Assembly: GCA_033032175.1 (NCBI GenBank)
Contig: CM065325.1
Coordinates: forward strand, 1,330,930-1,394,929
DNA length: 64,000 nt
DNA from: Saturnia japonica
Taxonomy: Eukaryota > Arthropoda > Insecta > Lepidoptera > Saturniidae
Direction of reading: 5' to 3'
Of this stretch, positions 11,118 through 22,705 are shown piece by piece. The translations under genes were made by a program, and so were the position numbers. The notes under the pieces were generated by a model. It was not told the origin of the DNA and made no database searches. It saw only the letters and a program-made list of their open reading frames with translations. Each line of letters begins with the position of its first letter. Within the stretch, counting starts at the first letter, position 1.

Positions 11118-11520
11118 TTAGGTCGGGAAAAAGTGTTTTCGCATAACGTAGGTATAAAAACATGTTATAAAATTTCTTTGGCTGTACTATTTGTATCTGG
11201 CTGGTTTTGATAATATTAAAAAGGTTACATTAAAAATAAAAAGAAAAAAGAAAAAAAGCTGTTTCCCGCTGTTTTTTTTAAATATTTCTTTCTGTAAAAA
11301 TGAGCGAATCTAATGAAGAAATTCGATACATTTTAAAATATTATTTTAAAAAAGGCAAAAATTGTAGATCAAACACGGCACGAAAGCTTTGCAGCGTTAG
11401 AATGTATCAAAAACTAAAAACGTACTATTAAAAAAACCTTATAAAAAATTGCACGTGCAACAGAATACACGTGATTGAAGTGGAACTTTTTAAAAAGGGA
11501 AACGCGGATAGTCTGAACTG
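11118..11520 (+). mobile_element. truncated mariner (5' end only) inside lipocalin intron 3
   Basis: Begins with a mariner-type terminal repeat TTAGGTCGGGAAAAAGTG preceded by TA (11116-11117). An ATG at 11300 opens MSESNEEIRYILKYYFKKGKN, the helix-turn-helix start of a mariner transposase, after which frameshifts and a break near 11400 destroy the frame. No 3' inverted repeat is visible, so the right boundary is uncertain. It lies only 22 bp from the exon-4 splice acceptor. Confidence 0.75.
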
Positions 11521-12820
11521 TGTATTACATATATAAAGTATAGCTATATATCTCTTTATCTCTATGTTATATCTTTCTTCTCTCTTGTATAATGAAATGT
11601 ATCTAAACGTCCTTGAAATTTAACTCTCAATTCTCGTCCAATTATCGAATCGCCGCCTAAGAAGTTTCACTTCAAAAAACTGAAACACAACAACAAGAAT
11701 AAGAATAGTGAACATTTGGATGTAGGAGACTTATGTATAAGTTAAATGATTTTATATGAGTAACAGTGTGTAAGAATATCATAAAAAAATATTTATGAAG
11801 AAATTGTATTGTAAACCAACTTCATTCAAATTTTAATAAGAAAAAATATTTTTAAAAATTGATTTCTTACTTCAAGGTTATTAAAACTTATTTATTGATT
11901 GAACATTACTTCAAGATTGTTATATTCAATGATTGGACATTGTAAAGAGGCAAAAAGTAGATTCATATAAGAATGTTTAATATCAGCCAGTAAATGCTTT
12001 GGATACTAATTTTTACTATCTATTGGTATATTGCTCGTTGACTGTTTGCCAGTAAAATTGACAGATTTTTTTAAACATTAAATTTTAACTTTTAATTTTG
12101 CTTCAAAAGCTTATTACTAGTACAATTTTCCTTAACTTTTACGCTTTTATCGTTATTATTAATGAACTCAAAACAAAATTATTACAAATTTCTATTCTCG
12201 TACTTTGACACTAAAGTAGCCTTCTTTATTCTTTACTCATGTTACTGATGCAAAGCTTTTTTCTTACATTTTTATCTACATAATGCTAAGTAAATTATTA
12301 ACGACCTTCTATTTATGCGTTATCCTTTAAGCGTAACGTTAAGAGATATTTATGTAGGCCGGCATAATGGGCTCCGTTTTGTTTTGGATTGTACTGTGGT
12401 TACCGCCATCAGGAACAGTACGATCAATGTGCAGAGAAATTATTTAAAAAATACAAAGCTGTCATTGTATTATTTTTGTACAGTTCCAAAATAAGCATTA
12501 AATTTATAATATTAGCAGAAAATTTGCACTAAATTAATCTTAACAAGGAAGAAACCTTAATCATTAAACCAGGCGACTGGATATCACCATTACTAGTTAA
12601 TACTATGATGATATTACGTGAACATTTCTCATTCTTTCCTCAATATACGCTGATAGTAATTACTAATCAATTTGAAATTCGTTTACAAACTTTAAATAAG
12701 TATAACGCGTTGGATTTACATGATAAATCCGTGGTATAAACCAGCTCCCAACATTAATAACATAAGTATATATTGCCTTAAATTATCATGATACATAAAA
12801 CGTATTCAAAGTTTACTTAC

Positions 12821-12922
12821 GTTTGTGCGTGTTGCTCACTTCGTCATATTTACAAGAGTAAGAGACCGCATAGTTGTCATAATCGGTAGCCGCAATCACT
12901 AGTGGTTCTACACGGGTGATAT
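12821..12922 (-). CDS. lipocalin exon 3
   Basis: 102 nt between acceptor TTTCAG and donor GTAAGT, phase 1 on both sides. Encodes ITRVEPLVIAATDYDNYAV followed by YSCKYDEVSNTHK. TDYDNY is lipocalin motif 2 (TDY) and the cysteine matches the third family cysteine. The frame is intact. Confidence 0.93.
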
Positions 12923-13609
12923 CTGAAATTAATTTTAATTGTAATTAATGTTGTAATTTCAACAAATATAAAAAACTAGCTGAGCTCTAAGGTTTCACCC
13001 GTGTTAATTTTATCTGACAAACACCGCGTACGAACGCACCCGTGTAGTTTATCATAATTATTACCCGCAAGTACAAATTATTTTAATTTTTCATTATCTC
13101 CTAAACTATGTGTCCAGATAGCATACTCTAAATAGCAAAATTTAACTTTAAAAATTGTATTTATGATGAAGTAACTTTTGTTCGTAAAGATTAATATGCC
13201 ATGTCTAAAAATAAGGCTTACATATCACTTTTTGATTTTCAACAAATCTTTGCCACCAAATACCTTATTGTGGCTTATGTATAAGAGACAGGCATATACT
13301 ATCGCTTACTTAAAAAAAATTTACTAGGGACCAATGTTATAGTAGAACATTCCATTTTCGTATAATTGACGATTAAGCCATCGCAAGCAGATAAAACAGT
13401 TCGGGAGAGGCTCGACTTCCGACTTACGTAACAAAATTCATTATTTAAGACTACCTGAAAATTGTAGCCTAATCTTAAATAGCCCATACTATTCCTCGAG
13501 GGTCTGGCTAGCGTGTTTAAACAAACAAAAAAATAAAAAAACTTTTCCGCTTTAATATAGAAGTATAGAAATATAGGTAATTGTTAAGCTGATACTAGTC
13601 CGTTTTATT

Positions 13610-13850
13610 TTCACCTAAAATACGTCCACGGTTGGACATAGGCCTTCTCCAACAATTGTCATAATAACTGGGCCTGCCCTGCTTGCATCCAACCTTCCAG
13701 TTCGCAGTCACTACTTGCAAACTCTTTGATCCCATTGGCTATCCCCTCTACGAACAAAGTGTTCCACCCACTATCAGTTAACTCTTGTAAGTTTTGATGG
13801 ATCACCTCATTTCCGTTTCAATCATGCAAAGAAACTCTGGGTTTTAGTAG
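13610..13850 (-). repeat. probable RTE LINE 3' end in lipocalin intron 2
   Basis: On the minus strand, EKAYVQPWT is encoded just before the low-coordinate end; this resembles the short C-terminal tail (EAYVQQWT) that ends many RTE-clade ORFs in Lepidoptera. The rest is degenerate. Assignment is from memory of the family and is tentative. Confidence 0.45.
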
Positions 13851-14269
13851 ACAATACTTAAGCGTTCATACTGACATGCAATATTATTTTAAAATCTCAA
13901 TGTACAACGAGAGATAAATTCATATTATTTCTTCACAAAAGTATAATATTTAGATTTTGTTCAATAAATTCGATTAAATAGAAATAAAGTTTGTAGCAGA
14001 AAGCTGTATTAAGTTTTTACAAAATTGCGAGCATAGATCTAAATTGGTTACGTTAAACCACATTTTAAAATAGTTATTATTTATATTGTACAGTATAATA
14101 AATTACAATAACAAGAGTATTTGAAAAAAAAAAACAGATAATTAAAAATAAAATATAATAATGTGTACTGCCAGTTCGTGCAATAGTTCTAAAGCCGAAT
14201 TACGAAGCCGAAACATCCGGGCTCATTATTTTTCTTAATTCATTCATACTGATATTACAAATCGTAGAG

Positions 14270-17034
14270 TAACTATGTATGCCTGTATGTATATCTGTTA
14301 AGTTTTCACACCTAAATCGCTGAACCAATTTTGCTGAATTTTGGTATAGAGATAGTCAATAACCTTGGGAAAGGACATAAGCTAAATTTTGTGGTAAAAA
14401 TAAAAACTGAAGGAATCAAAACAGAAGAAGAAAATTTGTATGAAAAACACATCAATCCAACTTTGATGAATTTTGGTAGAGATTATATTAGAACTTAGAA
14501 AAGGACTTAGGGCACCTTATGTCACGAAAATAAGACTTGAAGGGCTAAAATAGGGGATGAAAGTTGATATGAAGAACCCGTCATGTCCCAAATTAAGGTT
14601 AGCAAAATTCATATTTATGCTTTTGGAAAGAAATAAACGTGGTTTCACATTTTTTTTAAACCTTTTCACCAAACCGATAAAATAAGTGATGAATTTAATT
14701 AATTTTGAAGTTTTATTGGGATAGTTAATGTGTTGGATTCATATTGGTATATAATTACAATACCATACACATAGTGAGAAACCCACTTATAATGTTCTTG
14801 TTGGTTTGTCTTGTTCCGAATTCAGCCGGTGTATATGCAGTAATATAGAGGAATAGTAAAAAGATAGCGACCACCGTACACATATTAATAAACCAATCTT
14901 TTTTTTGTTTGTCGTGTTCCGAGATCAACTGGTGTATATGCAGTAATATAAAGGGATAGTAAAAAGATCGCGACCGCCGTACAAATATTAATAAACCCAT
15001 CTTTTTTTGTTTGTCGTGTTCCGAGATCAACTGGTGTATATGCAGTAATATAGAGGAATAGTAAAAAGATAGCGACCACCGTACACATATTAATAAACCC
15101 ATCTTTTTTTTGTTTGTCGTGTTCCGAGATCAACTGGTGTATATGCAGTAATATAAAGGGATAGTAAAAAGATCGCGACCGCCGTACAAATATTAATAAA
15201 CCCATCTTTTTTTGTTTGTCGTGTTCCGAGATCAACTGGTGTATATGCAGTAATATAGATGGTTAGTAAAAAGACCGCGACCACCGTACACATATTAATA
15301 AACCCGTCTTTTTTTTGTTTGTCGTGTTCCGAGATCAACTGGTGTTAATACAGTAATATAGAGGGATAGTAAAAAGATCGCGACCACCGTACACATATTA
15401 ATAAACCCATCTTTTTTTTGTTTGTCGTGTTCCGAGATCAACTGGTGTATATGCAGTAATATAGAGGGATCGTAAAAAGATCGCGACCACCGTACACATA
15501 TTAATAAACCCGTCTTTTTTTTGTTTGTCGTGTTCCGAGATCAACTGGTGTATATGCAGTAATATAAAGGGATAGTAAAAAGATCGCGACCGCCGTACAA
15601 ATATTAATAAACCCATCTTTTTTTGTTTGTCGTGTTCCGAGATCAACTGGTGTATATGCAGTAATATAGATGGTTAGTAAAAAGACCGCGACCACCGTAC
15701 ACATATTAATAAACCCGTCTTTTTTTTGTTTGTCGTGTTCCGAGATCAACTGGTGTTAATACAGTAATATAGAGGGATAGTAAAAAGATCGCGACCACCG
15801 TACACATATTAATAAACCCATCTTTTTTTTGTTTGTCGTGTTCCGAGATCAACTGGTGTATATGCAGTAATATAGAGGGATCGTAAAAAGATCGCGACCA
15901 CCGTACACATATTAATAAACCCGTCTTTTTTTTGTTTGTCGTGTTCCGAGATCAACTGGTGTTAATGCAGTAATATAGAGGGATAGTAAAAAGATCGCGA
16001 CCACCGTACACATATTAATAAACCCATCTTTTTTTGTTTGTCGTGTTCCGAGATCAACTGGTGTATATGCAGTAATATAGATGGTTAGTAAAAAGACCGC
16101 GACCACCGTACACATATTAATAAACCCGTCTTTTTTTTGTTTGTCGTGTTCCGAGATCAACTGGTGTTAATACAGTAATATAGAGGGATAGTAAAAAGAT
16201 CGCGACCACCGTACACATATTAATAAACCCATCTTTTTTTTGTTTGTCGTGTTCCGAGATCAACTGGTGTATATGCAGTAATATAGAGGGATCGTAAAAA
16301 GATCGCGACCACCGTACACATATTAATAAACCCGTCTTTTTTTTGTTTGTCGTGTTCCGAGATCAACTGGTGTTAATGCAGTAATATAAAGGGATAGTAA
16401 AAAGATCGCGACCGCCGTACAAATATTAATAAACCCATCTTTTTTTGTTTGTCGTGTTCCGAGATCAACTGGTGTATATGCAGTAATATAGATGGTTAGT
16501 AAAAAGACCGCGACCACCGTACACATATTAATAAACCCGTCTTTTTTTTGTTTGTCGTGTTCCGAGATCAACTGGTGTTAATACAGTAATATAGAGGGAT
16601 AGTAAAAAGATCGCGACCACCGTACACATATTAATAAACCCATCTTTTTTTTGTTTGTCGTGTTCCGAGATCAACTGGTGTATATGCAGTAATATAGAGG
16701 GATCGTAAAAAGATCGCGACCACCGTACACATATTAATAAACCCGTCTTTTTTTTGTTTGTCGTGTTCCGAGATCAACTGGTGTTAATGCAGTAATATAG
16801 AGGGATAGTAAAAAGATCGCGACCACCGTACACATATTAATAAACCCATCTTTTTTTTGTTTGTCGTTTTCGGAGATCAACTGGTGTATATGCAGTAATA
16901 TAGCAAAGTGGTAGGGATTGCGACCACCATACCCAGTGATAAACCCATCTATGATTTTCTTTTGCTTTATCGTGTTCCCAGATCAGTCTGTGTATATCCA
17001 ATAATACGCAGATGAAGTCGCGGGTATCAGCTAG
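14270..17034 (+). mobile_element. Helitron-like non-autonomous element carrying a satellite array
   Basis: The left part (14290-14765) belongs to a dispersed family with further copies at 58420-58745 (plus), 59888-60405 (minus) and 62516-62792 (minus). The right end reads GATGAAGTCGCGGGTATCAG then CTAG at 17031-17034 followed by T, the form of a Helitron 3' end. The left boundary is inferred from homology with the 62.5-kb copy and is not exact. Lies within lipocalin intron 2. Confidence 0.55.
14806..16990 (+). repeat. tandem array, about 21 units of 103 bp, 411-bp higher-order period
   Basis: Each unit contains GTTCCGAGATCAACTGGTG, an AGTAATATAGAGGGATAG-type stretch, CGCGACCACCGTACACATAT and a T-run of 7 to 9. 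Variant units recur in register: the GGTGTTAATA variant starts at 15341, 15752, 16163 and 16574, each 411 bp apart, so groups of four units were amplified together. Edge units at 14811 and 16971 are the most diverged, as expected for unequal exchange. A single related unit sits at 59900-60000. The minus-strand open frames through the array are by-products of the unit sequence. Confidence 0.95.
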
Positions 17035-17214
17035 TATTCTATAATTAAAACAATCATTCTCGCTTAACATAAACCGGTAAGCTTTAATGTTTAATGCAAC
17101 TGATTAATCATTTTATTAAGACATTTAATTAAATTTATAATTATAATAAAATTAATAATATGTAGTAATAATTTGATTAATATATACTAGTAATATCTAC
17201 GACATTACGAGTGT

Positions 17215-17285
17215 ACTTAGGCTACGGTGGCCGCTTACCACCAGGCGAGCTACACGCTTGTTTTCCACCTTTGTAATATAAAAAA
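17215..17285 (-). repeat. short dispersed-repeat fragment
   Basis: Contains TACGGTGGCCGCTTACCACC and GGCGAGCTACACGCTTG, the reverse of a phrase seen at LINE 3' ends in many lepidopteran genomes (from memory). Confidence 0.4.
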
Positions 17286-17639
17286 ACACACACTTGAAAG
17301 TGCTTGGTGACAGATTTTCTAATTGAGGGTTCTAGCTATCCAGGCGGTCATGCTATGAATTTATCACGATGTTTCCCGTCACAAAAGCTCAGGACCATTG
17401 CAGAATTACATCGTACCTTCATCGGTTCAAAAACAGCAACGTTGAAAGAGTCATAACATGAAGAAGTTTTCTTTTCGCATGAATATTCGAAATTACGGAA
17501 TTGCCTGTTAATTGGTAGCCAAATTTTTTAGCATGAAACCATGATTCTATTTAAACATTGTAGTGGAGTTGGAGTATTACTAAATATAAAGTTCTTTCTG
17601 TGTAACAATGTTATTTATATCTAATTTTCTTGATAGATA

Positions 17640-18000
17640 TCCTATGACTAAATGAAAAACTTAATTTTTGTTCATTCTTATTTGGTTTTGATGAAATTTA
17701 GTACACGGGAAGTTATCATCATCAATAATTCCATAATTATTAGACAATAATCGGTAAATAATACTTTTAGAAGTCGTCAAAACATAATTTCCAAAAAAAA
17801 ATTTTTTATTACTTCTTAACCGATTTTGATCAAATTTTGTACACAGGAAGTCATCATCATCATCATCAATCATTCCACAAATTATAGGCTATAAGAGTGA
17901 TCAACTAAAGAGAAAGAAATCGTTAAAGGTTAATTATAATTTACAACCGATTTTGATGTAAATTTTAGGTATACGGGAAGTACATGTCATTCCTCAATTG
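17640..18000. repeat. degenerate tandem repeat, three units
   Basis: A phrase ending in ACACGGGAAGT or ACACAGGAAGT, preceded by GATTTTGATNAAATTT, occurs three times near 17690, 17825 and 17950, followed by ATCATCATC runs in the first two. Spacing is about 124-137 bp. Within lipocalin intron 2. Confidence 0.6.
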
Positions 18001-18172
18001 ATAGGCTGGCTATATGAATTGTCAATAATATACCTAATTAAAAATAAAACTACGATATAAAATTAATCATTACTTGCACCGCGTGTTTTTTTATAAACAA
18101 AGAAGTTTTAATGAAAAGCGACCGACCAAAGTCTTTGGCAATTGCTAGTTATTTAAACAAAGAATTACATAC

Positions 18173-18386
18173 TGTCAATTTTCACATCGAGAACCAGCCT
18201 GGCTGAATTGATGGCATCAATATCTTTTCTTGCATAGCCGACTACGAATACTTCGACTCCGCTCAATACTCGAGCGTACTTGAATTTAAGTGAACCATCA
18301 TGCGGTATGTAGGATGCTGTTTCACATAGTCCGCCGCCCTCTCTTTATAAGGAAATCTTCTTTATGTGGTACCACATACCCGCATA
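18173..18386 (-). CDS. lipocalin exon 2, with in-frame TAA
   Basis: Acceptor TTTTACAG at 18387-18394, donor GTATGT after 18173; phase 0 in, phase 1 out. Reads YAGMWYHIKKISL, then TAA at 18345-18347, then REGGGLCETASYIPHDGSLKF, KYARVLSGVEVFVVGYARKD and SARLVLDVKID. GMW is the lipocalin GxW motif and C58 the second family cysteine. No frameshift is needed: a single base change at the stop codon would leave the whole exon open. Confidence 0.88.
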
Positions 18387-18599
18387 CTGTAAAACGAATA
18401 GTTCATTAGGGTTCCATGCCTCATAATAAAAAAAACATGTGTCATGAACCATTTTCTCTAAAACGACTTGAGGTATATAGTTGAAATTGATATCATATAC
18501 TGAGGTCGATAGATTCATGCAGCTGTAAAAAATGAAGTTTCTAGGTTCACGCATTATAGAGATAAAGGCACTATATAATTAAAAGAATAGTATAAGAGC

Positions 18600-20340
18600 C
18601 AGTGGCCGGTACCTCTATGTAATTGACCAGATCTGGATTTTTGTGCAATGAGCGCGGCTGACTCGGCTGGAGGTCTGGTACGTCAGGTATTAAAATTTGA
18701 CTGATTTTAAATGTATTTTATTACCACGTTTGCCATTTACAATTTTTGAAGTTTATTATTATTAAAAAATAACAATAGCAGACCATTATCGCGCATCTAA
18801 CTTCGTAGCAGACCATTTTTAAGATGCCAAAAATAGGAAATTTTGAAAGTAATTGACCCGGTCTGCATTTAATATATTTTGTAAAAGCTTACATTTATCT
18901 CGACAGATGTTTTTACCGAGTACAAAATATAAACAGTTATTAAAATTATTACTAATGCCCGAGCAGATGTCGTCACCTGCAAGGAATAACATTGTAACTC
19001 AGTTTTAGACGATTTTGTGTTACAATCATATTGTTACTAAACAAAATATGACCTTTTTTACACTCACACTGTATCTAAATTCATTATTGTGAATATTTTA
19101 TACACTGTAAAAATATTGTAAGTCACAGTGAAATGAAGTTAATAAAATGGTATATTTAGTTACACATACTTATTTATGTATGCTACACAGGTTTGAGATA
19201 AAGGCAGATGGAGAATAACAAATTCGGAACGTGTCTTTGGCAACCAGAAAACAACACACGTTACCATGTGAACAATGTTGCCAGGGTTTTAAAATATGTT
19301 TTACAGTTTTTTACCACCTCAGCAATTGGTCGGAATCGTTGACCCATCATTCGTCATCAAACAACTAATTTTGTACTTGAAATCAAGGACCCCAGTTACC
19401 TTTAGATACTAATTTTCAATTAAATTGATATCTTACTTCTTGATTTTTGGAACGAAGTTCCATAACGCACGGTACAGACATGGCGGATGGGGGATGCGAA
19501 AAAAAGTGTTAGGATTTTGCGTCACGACTCTTACTATAGTGTAGATGGTTATCCATAGCGCGTATGGTATATTGGCTGTGCCCAGTCATAGGTGTGCGCT
19601 TATTGGTTTAAGGCTACAAACTTCATTCCACCCGAGTGTTCCATGACACACGCATTTTCTTGTTATTAATTAATACTTTTTGGTTCTCTTTATGTTTTTG
19701 TTTGAATTTACCAAATAGTTCAGCTGTCGTAAAATTTTGAAATTCTTGACGGCCATATTGAATTTTTGATTTTTGTCTCAGACACTAAATTGTCCAGGGT
19801 TCTTTATATTCAACAAGTTGTGACAAATATTAGCCTACCTTTAATTTCATGATAGGCTGTAAATAAAATGATCTTCCAACGATGATACATATATTTTACT
19901 GTAACTTCCACGAAACATTTATTTATTTATTTGGTACATATTGCTTCACAGCATATTTAACACAAAATATACATTTGTTATGTTTTGCAATCATGTGGTG
20001 CCAATTACGAAACAATTATTATTAAATTTTATTTTTATTTTTACCAAGCAACATTTTTGTTAGATTGTGATCTATAACAAAATAACACGAAAATAGTATG
20101 TATATTACGCACCGAGGGAGAAAAGTAGGGCATTCACGCCCGCGCGAATGGTTGTCATTCTTTCGTTTTTTATACGTATACATAAACACACTCTTTATAT
20201 ATAAATACGCAGTTGCTAGGTTACCGGGAGGTAAAATAAAGTACGCGCATGCGCACATTTGCCATGTCACCGGGAGAGAATCGGGTACTTTTGTCCCGCG
20301 TGACAGGGACTAAAAGTGAACTTTTCATCCCGGCGGAGAA
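18600..20340. other. lipocalin intron 1, no gene
   Basis: AT-rich. 19917-20035 begins with ATTTATTTATTTATTTGGTA, similar to the tail of the LINE at 24045, and may be another LINE 3' stub. The GC-richer 20100-20320 patch has no recognisable identity. Confidence 0.4.
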
Positions 20341-20349
20341 AAAATAATA

Positions 20350-21635
20350 ATAGGTCTTTACCTATGAAATTGCCGTTCTGCAGTACTGGCCATTTCAAAT
20401 CAAAATAATTTTTGTTTGGCTAAGGATTCTAATTTCAAATTAATTTTACTTTCAAAACATGGAATTCTTTTTCCAAAGTAGTCATTTGTTTATTGATTAG
20501 TGTTACATTTTCATCGCATTTCAATCTTTTTTGTCATCATGGATACGTTAAACATTCGAGTAATTATGGAATATGAGTACCGTCGTGGCAGCAACGCGGC
20601 ACAAGCTGCACGCAACATCAACGACGTTTATGGAGCTAACACTATAAAACCAACGCACCACCTGTTATTGGTTTGCTCGCTTCCGTTCTGGGAATTTCGA
20701 CCTGAAAAATGAACCTCGTGGTCGTCCGAAGACTTTGGTCAACAATGACGAATTAAAGGCGATTGTGGAAGCTGATGATACACAATCTACGGCTGAGTTA
20801 GCAGTAGCTTTCGACGTTATCGTCAGAACAATATTGCTCCATTTGCGTCAAATTGACAAGGTAAAAAAGCTTGATAAATGGGTGCCCCACGAACTCAATG
20901 AACGCCAGCGCGAAGTACGCGTCGGGACGTGCCTTGCACTGCTCAACAGACACACAAATGAAGGAATTTTGAACCGCATTGTTACCTGCGATGAAAATGG
21001 ATTCTGTTTGATAACCGCAAGCGCTCAGCAAGTTGGTTGGATCCTGGTCCAGCACCTAAACAATGCCCTAAACGAGAACTTACCCCTAGAAAAGTGATGG
21101 TCACTGTTTGGTGGTCTAGCGCCGGTGTGATTCATCACAGCTTCTTACCAAACGGGGTGAGCATTACTGCAGATTTGTACTGTGAAGAACTGAACACAAT
21201 GATTGAGAAGCTGGCACATCTCCAACCAGCATTGGTCAATCGCTCGTTTCCGCTGCTCCTGCACGACAACGCGCGACATCATACTGCACAGCAAACGGTC
21301 TCCAAGTTGCAATAACTGGAGTTGGAAGTTCTCCGTGTTCCGCCCTAATCACCAGACCTTACGCCTATAGATTACTACTTTTTCCAGAATTTGAATAACT
21401 CCTTGGCGGGAAAAAAATTCAATACCCGAGAGGCAGTACAAAATGCCTTTGAAGAATTTGTTGCCTCCCGTTCAGCTGATTTCTTTAAGAAGGGCATCAA
21501 TAAACTGCCTCTGCGCTAGCAAAGATGCATTGATTGCATGGGTGATTAATTCGATTAATACAAATAAAAAATACATGAAAAAAATTCATTTAAATTTTTT
21601 CATACAAAACGGCCATTTCATAGGTAAAGACCTAA
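20350..21635 (+). mobile_element. full-length mariner element, dead, in lipocalin intron 1
   Basis: Length 1286 bp, normal for mariner. Terminal inverted repeats share TAGGTCTTTACCTATGAAAT at both ends (left from 20350, right reverse complement ending 21635), flanked by TA at 20348-20349 and 21636-21637, the mariner target duplication. Inserted in the same direction as the plus strand, opposite to the host gene. Confidence 0.93.
20539..21565 (+). pseudogene. mariner transposase pseudogene
   Basis: Starts MDTLNIRVIMEYEYRRGSN at 20539. After a frameshift near 20660 comes ELKAIVEADDTQSTAELAV and KLDKWVPHELNERQ (linker typical of mariner), then VTCDENGF (first catalytic D), a second frameshift, PRKVMVTVWWSSAGVIHH, LLLHDNARHHTAQ (second catalytic D) and SPDLTPIDYYFFQNL (third D, the D,D34D pattern). 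Stops fall at 21313-21315 and elsewhere. All three catalytic residues can be located but no continuous frame exists. Confidence 0.92.
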
Positions 21636-22084
21636 TATTAAAAGGTGATTTGTTGCTTATGAAATGGTAATAAGAATTTTTATCAACAGTTTTTGTGACA
21701 TTACAATATAAATACAAACACGACCTCAACTATGTCAATGAATTAAAAGGCAAGTCCGCTAAATAAGAGACTTAACAAATGTCATCAAGATTCAATGTTT
21801 TTTTTAGTTTCATTACTATTTTGGCCATTTAATAAACTGGGTCAGCAATGGTTTATCTTGGGACAGTTACTTGTCACGCTACAAATAAATCTCAAACCAA
21901 TGAATAAGAGAACATCAAACAACATTTTTTTTAAATTTAAATGTTCCCTTGCGTTTATTTTCATCAAAGTATAAATATCAAGTGGGCTTGTCGATAAGAC
22001 AATTTTTAACAAAAAGGAAAACCAATTCAATGATTTTGAGAAACTTCTTGTCGTATCTTTGAAGTCCAAGAACCAATGAAAATG

Positions 22085-22195
22085 AAATTATAAGAGAACC
22101 ACCCTTGAGGGGAAGGGGTTCCAACAGAAAAATAATCATCTAAATCGGTTTATAAACAAAGACTTTATGATTGAACATCCATAAAAAAAACAATG
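22085..22195 (-). repeat. dispersed repeat related to 8450-8530 and 31380-31475
   Basis: Shares a GGGGAAGGGG/TCCAACAGAAAAATAATC region, an AATCGGTTTATAAAC motif and GAACATCCATAA with the ends of the duplicated blocks. No coding content. Confidence 0.5.
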
Positions 22196-22529
22196 GAATT
22201 AGCACACTCGTCCCTTTTTGAAGTGTTATAAGCATATACCAATATATATAAATAAATATATAAATATATATCAATATACTCTATGGAACGAACTGAGATT
22301 AGAGTACTAAAAATGTCAGAAAACGCAAAAAAAACATTACGTATTACGTATAAAAACATTACGCAAATACATTTCGTAGGAAAAGCAGAAAAGTAATAAA
22401 AATGATATAACAATGATGTTGTGTTAATGTTTGTTACACAGAACTATTTAGTGACCATCATGATGTGTTGTATAACTTATCTAGTAATTTATATATATTA
22501 TAAAAAAGTGTCAAAAATAAATAACTTAC

Positions 22530-22640
22530 AGCAGTTAAGTCGAAGTTCTGTACTGGTTCTACAACAGGGCAGGCACCATCGCGAATAACCTCCGCAGACG
22601 CCATCGCCAAAATCATAAGAATCAAGCCGAATATTTCCAT
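22530..22640 (-). CDS. lipocalin exon 1, signal peptide
   Basis: ATG at 22640-22638. 37 codons: hydrophobic signal peptide MEIFGLILMILAMASA, then EVIRDGACPVVEPVQNFDLTA, which is the N-terminal strand of insecticyanin/bilin-binding proteins with the first cysteine. Donor GTAAGT directly follows codon 37, phase 0, matching the phase-0 acceptor of exon 2. Confidence 0.93.
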
Positions 22641-22705
22641 TTTGATTTATATGCTGTATCTTTAATAAATACTATTAATATTTACACCACGGTTGACTGT
22701 GATAC

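Larger units (their letters stand above)
10914..22640 (-). pseudogene. insecticyanin/bilin-binding-protein-like lipocalin gene, four exons, one premature stop
   Basis: Secreted lipocalin; insect members of this type bind biliverdin or other hydrophobic ligands in haemolymph and cuticle. Exons: 22640-22530, 18386-18173, 12922-12821, 11095-10914 (609 nt, 202 codons plus stop, normal for the family). Junction phases are 0, 1, 1 and every intron is GT-AG. Residues 1-16 are a signal peptide (MEIFGLILMILAMASA). Landmarks: C24, GMW at 40-42, C58, ATDYDNYAV and YSCKYDE in exon 3, WVLSRSK and EDACRIY in exon 4. All four cysteines of the two family disulfides are present. Codon 51 is TAA (18345-18347) while the frame is open and lipocalin-like on both sides. 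That means a pseudogene, a null allele or a base error. Introns 1-3 are 4143, 5250 and 1725 bp and full of transposons. Ligand and exact orthology are not deducible from sequence alone. Confidence 0.88.

Noticed and set aside
14806..16990. CRISPR array
   Set aside because: Units are contiguous 103-bp repeats without unique spacers, in eukaryotic DNA.
14755..17070. Series of 77-116-codon minus-strand frames reading MISEHDKQKK...GFINMCTVV
   Set aside because: They are translations of the 103-bp tandem repeat and follow its period; variation between units is not codon-structured.
19917..20035. Further LINE 3' end
   Set aside because: Only the ATTT-repeat and a few following bases resemble the tail at 24045; not enough to call.
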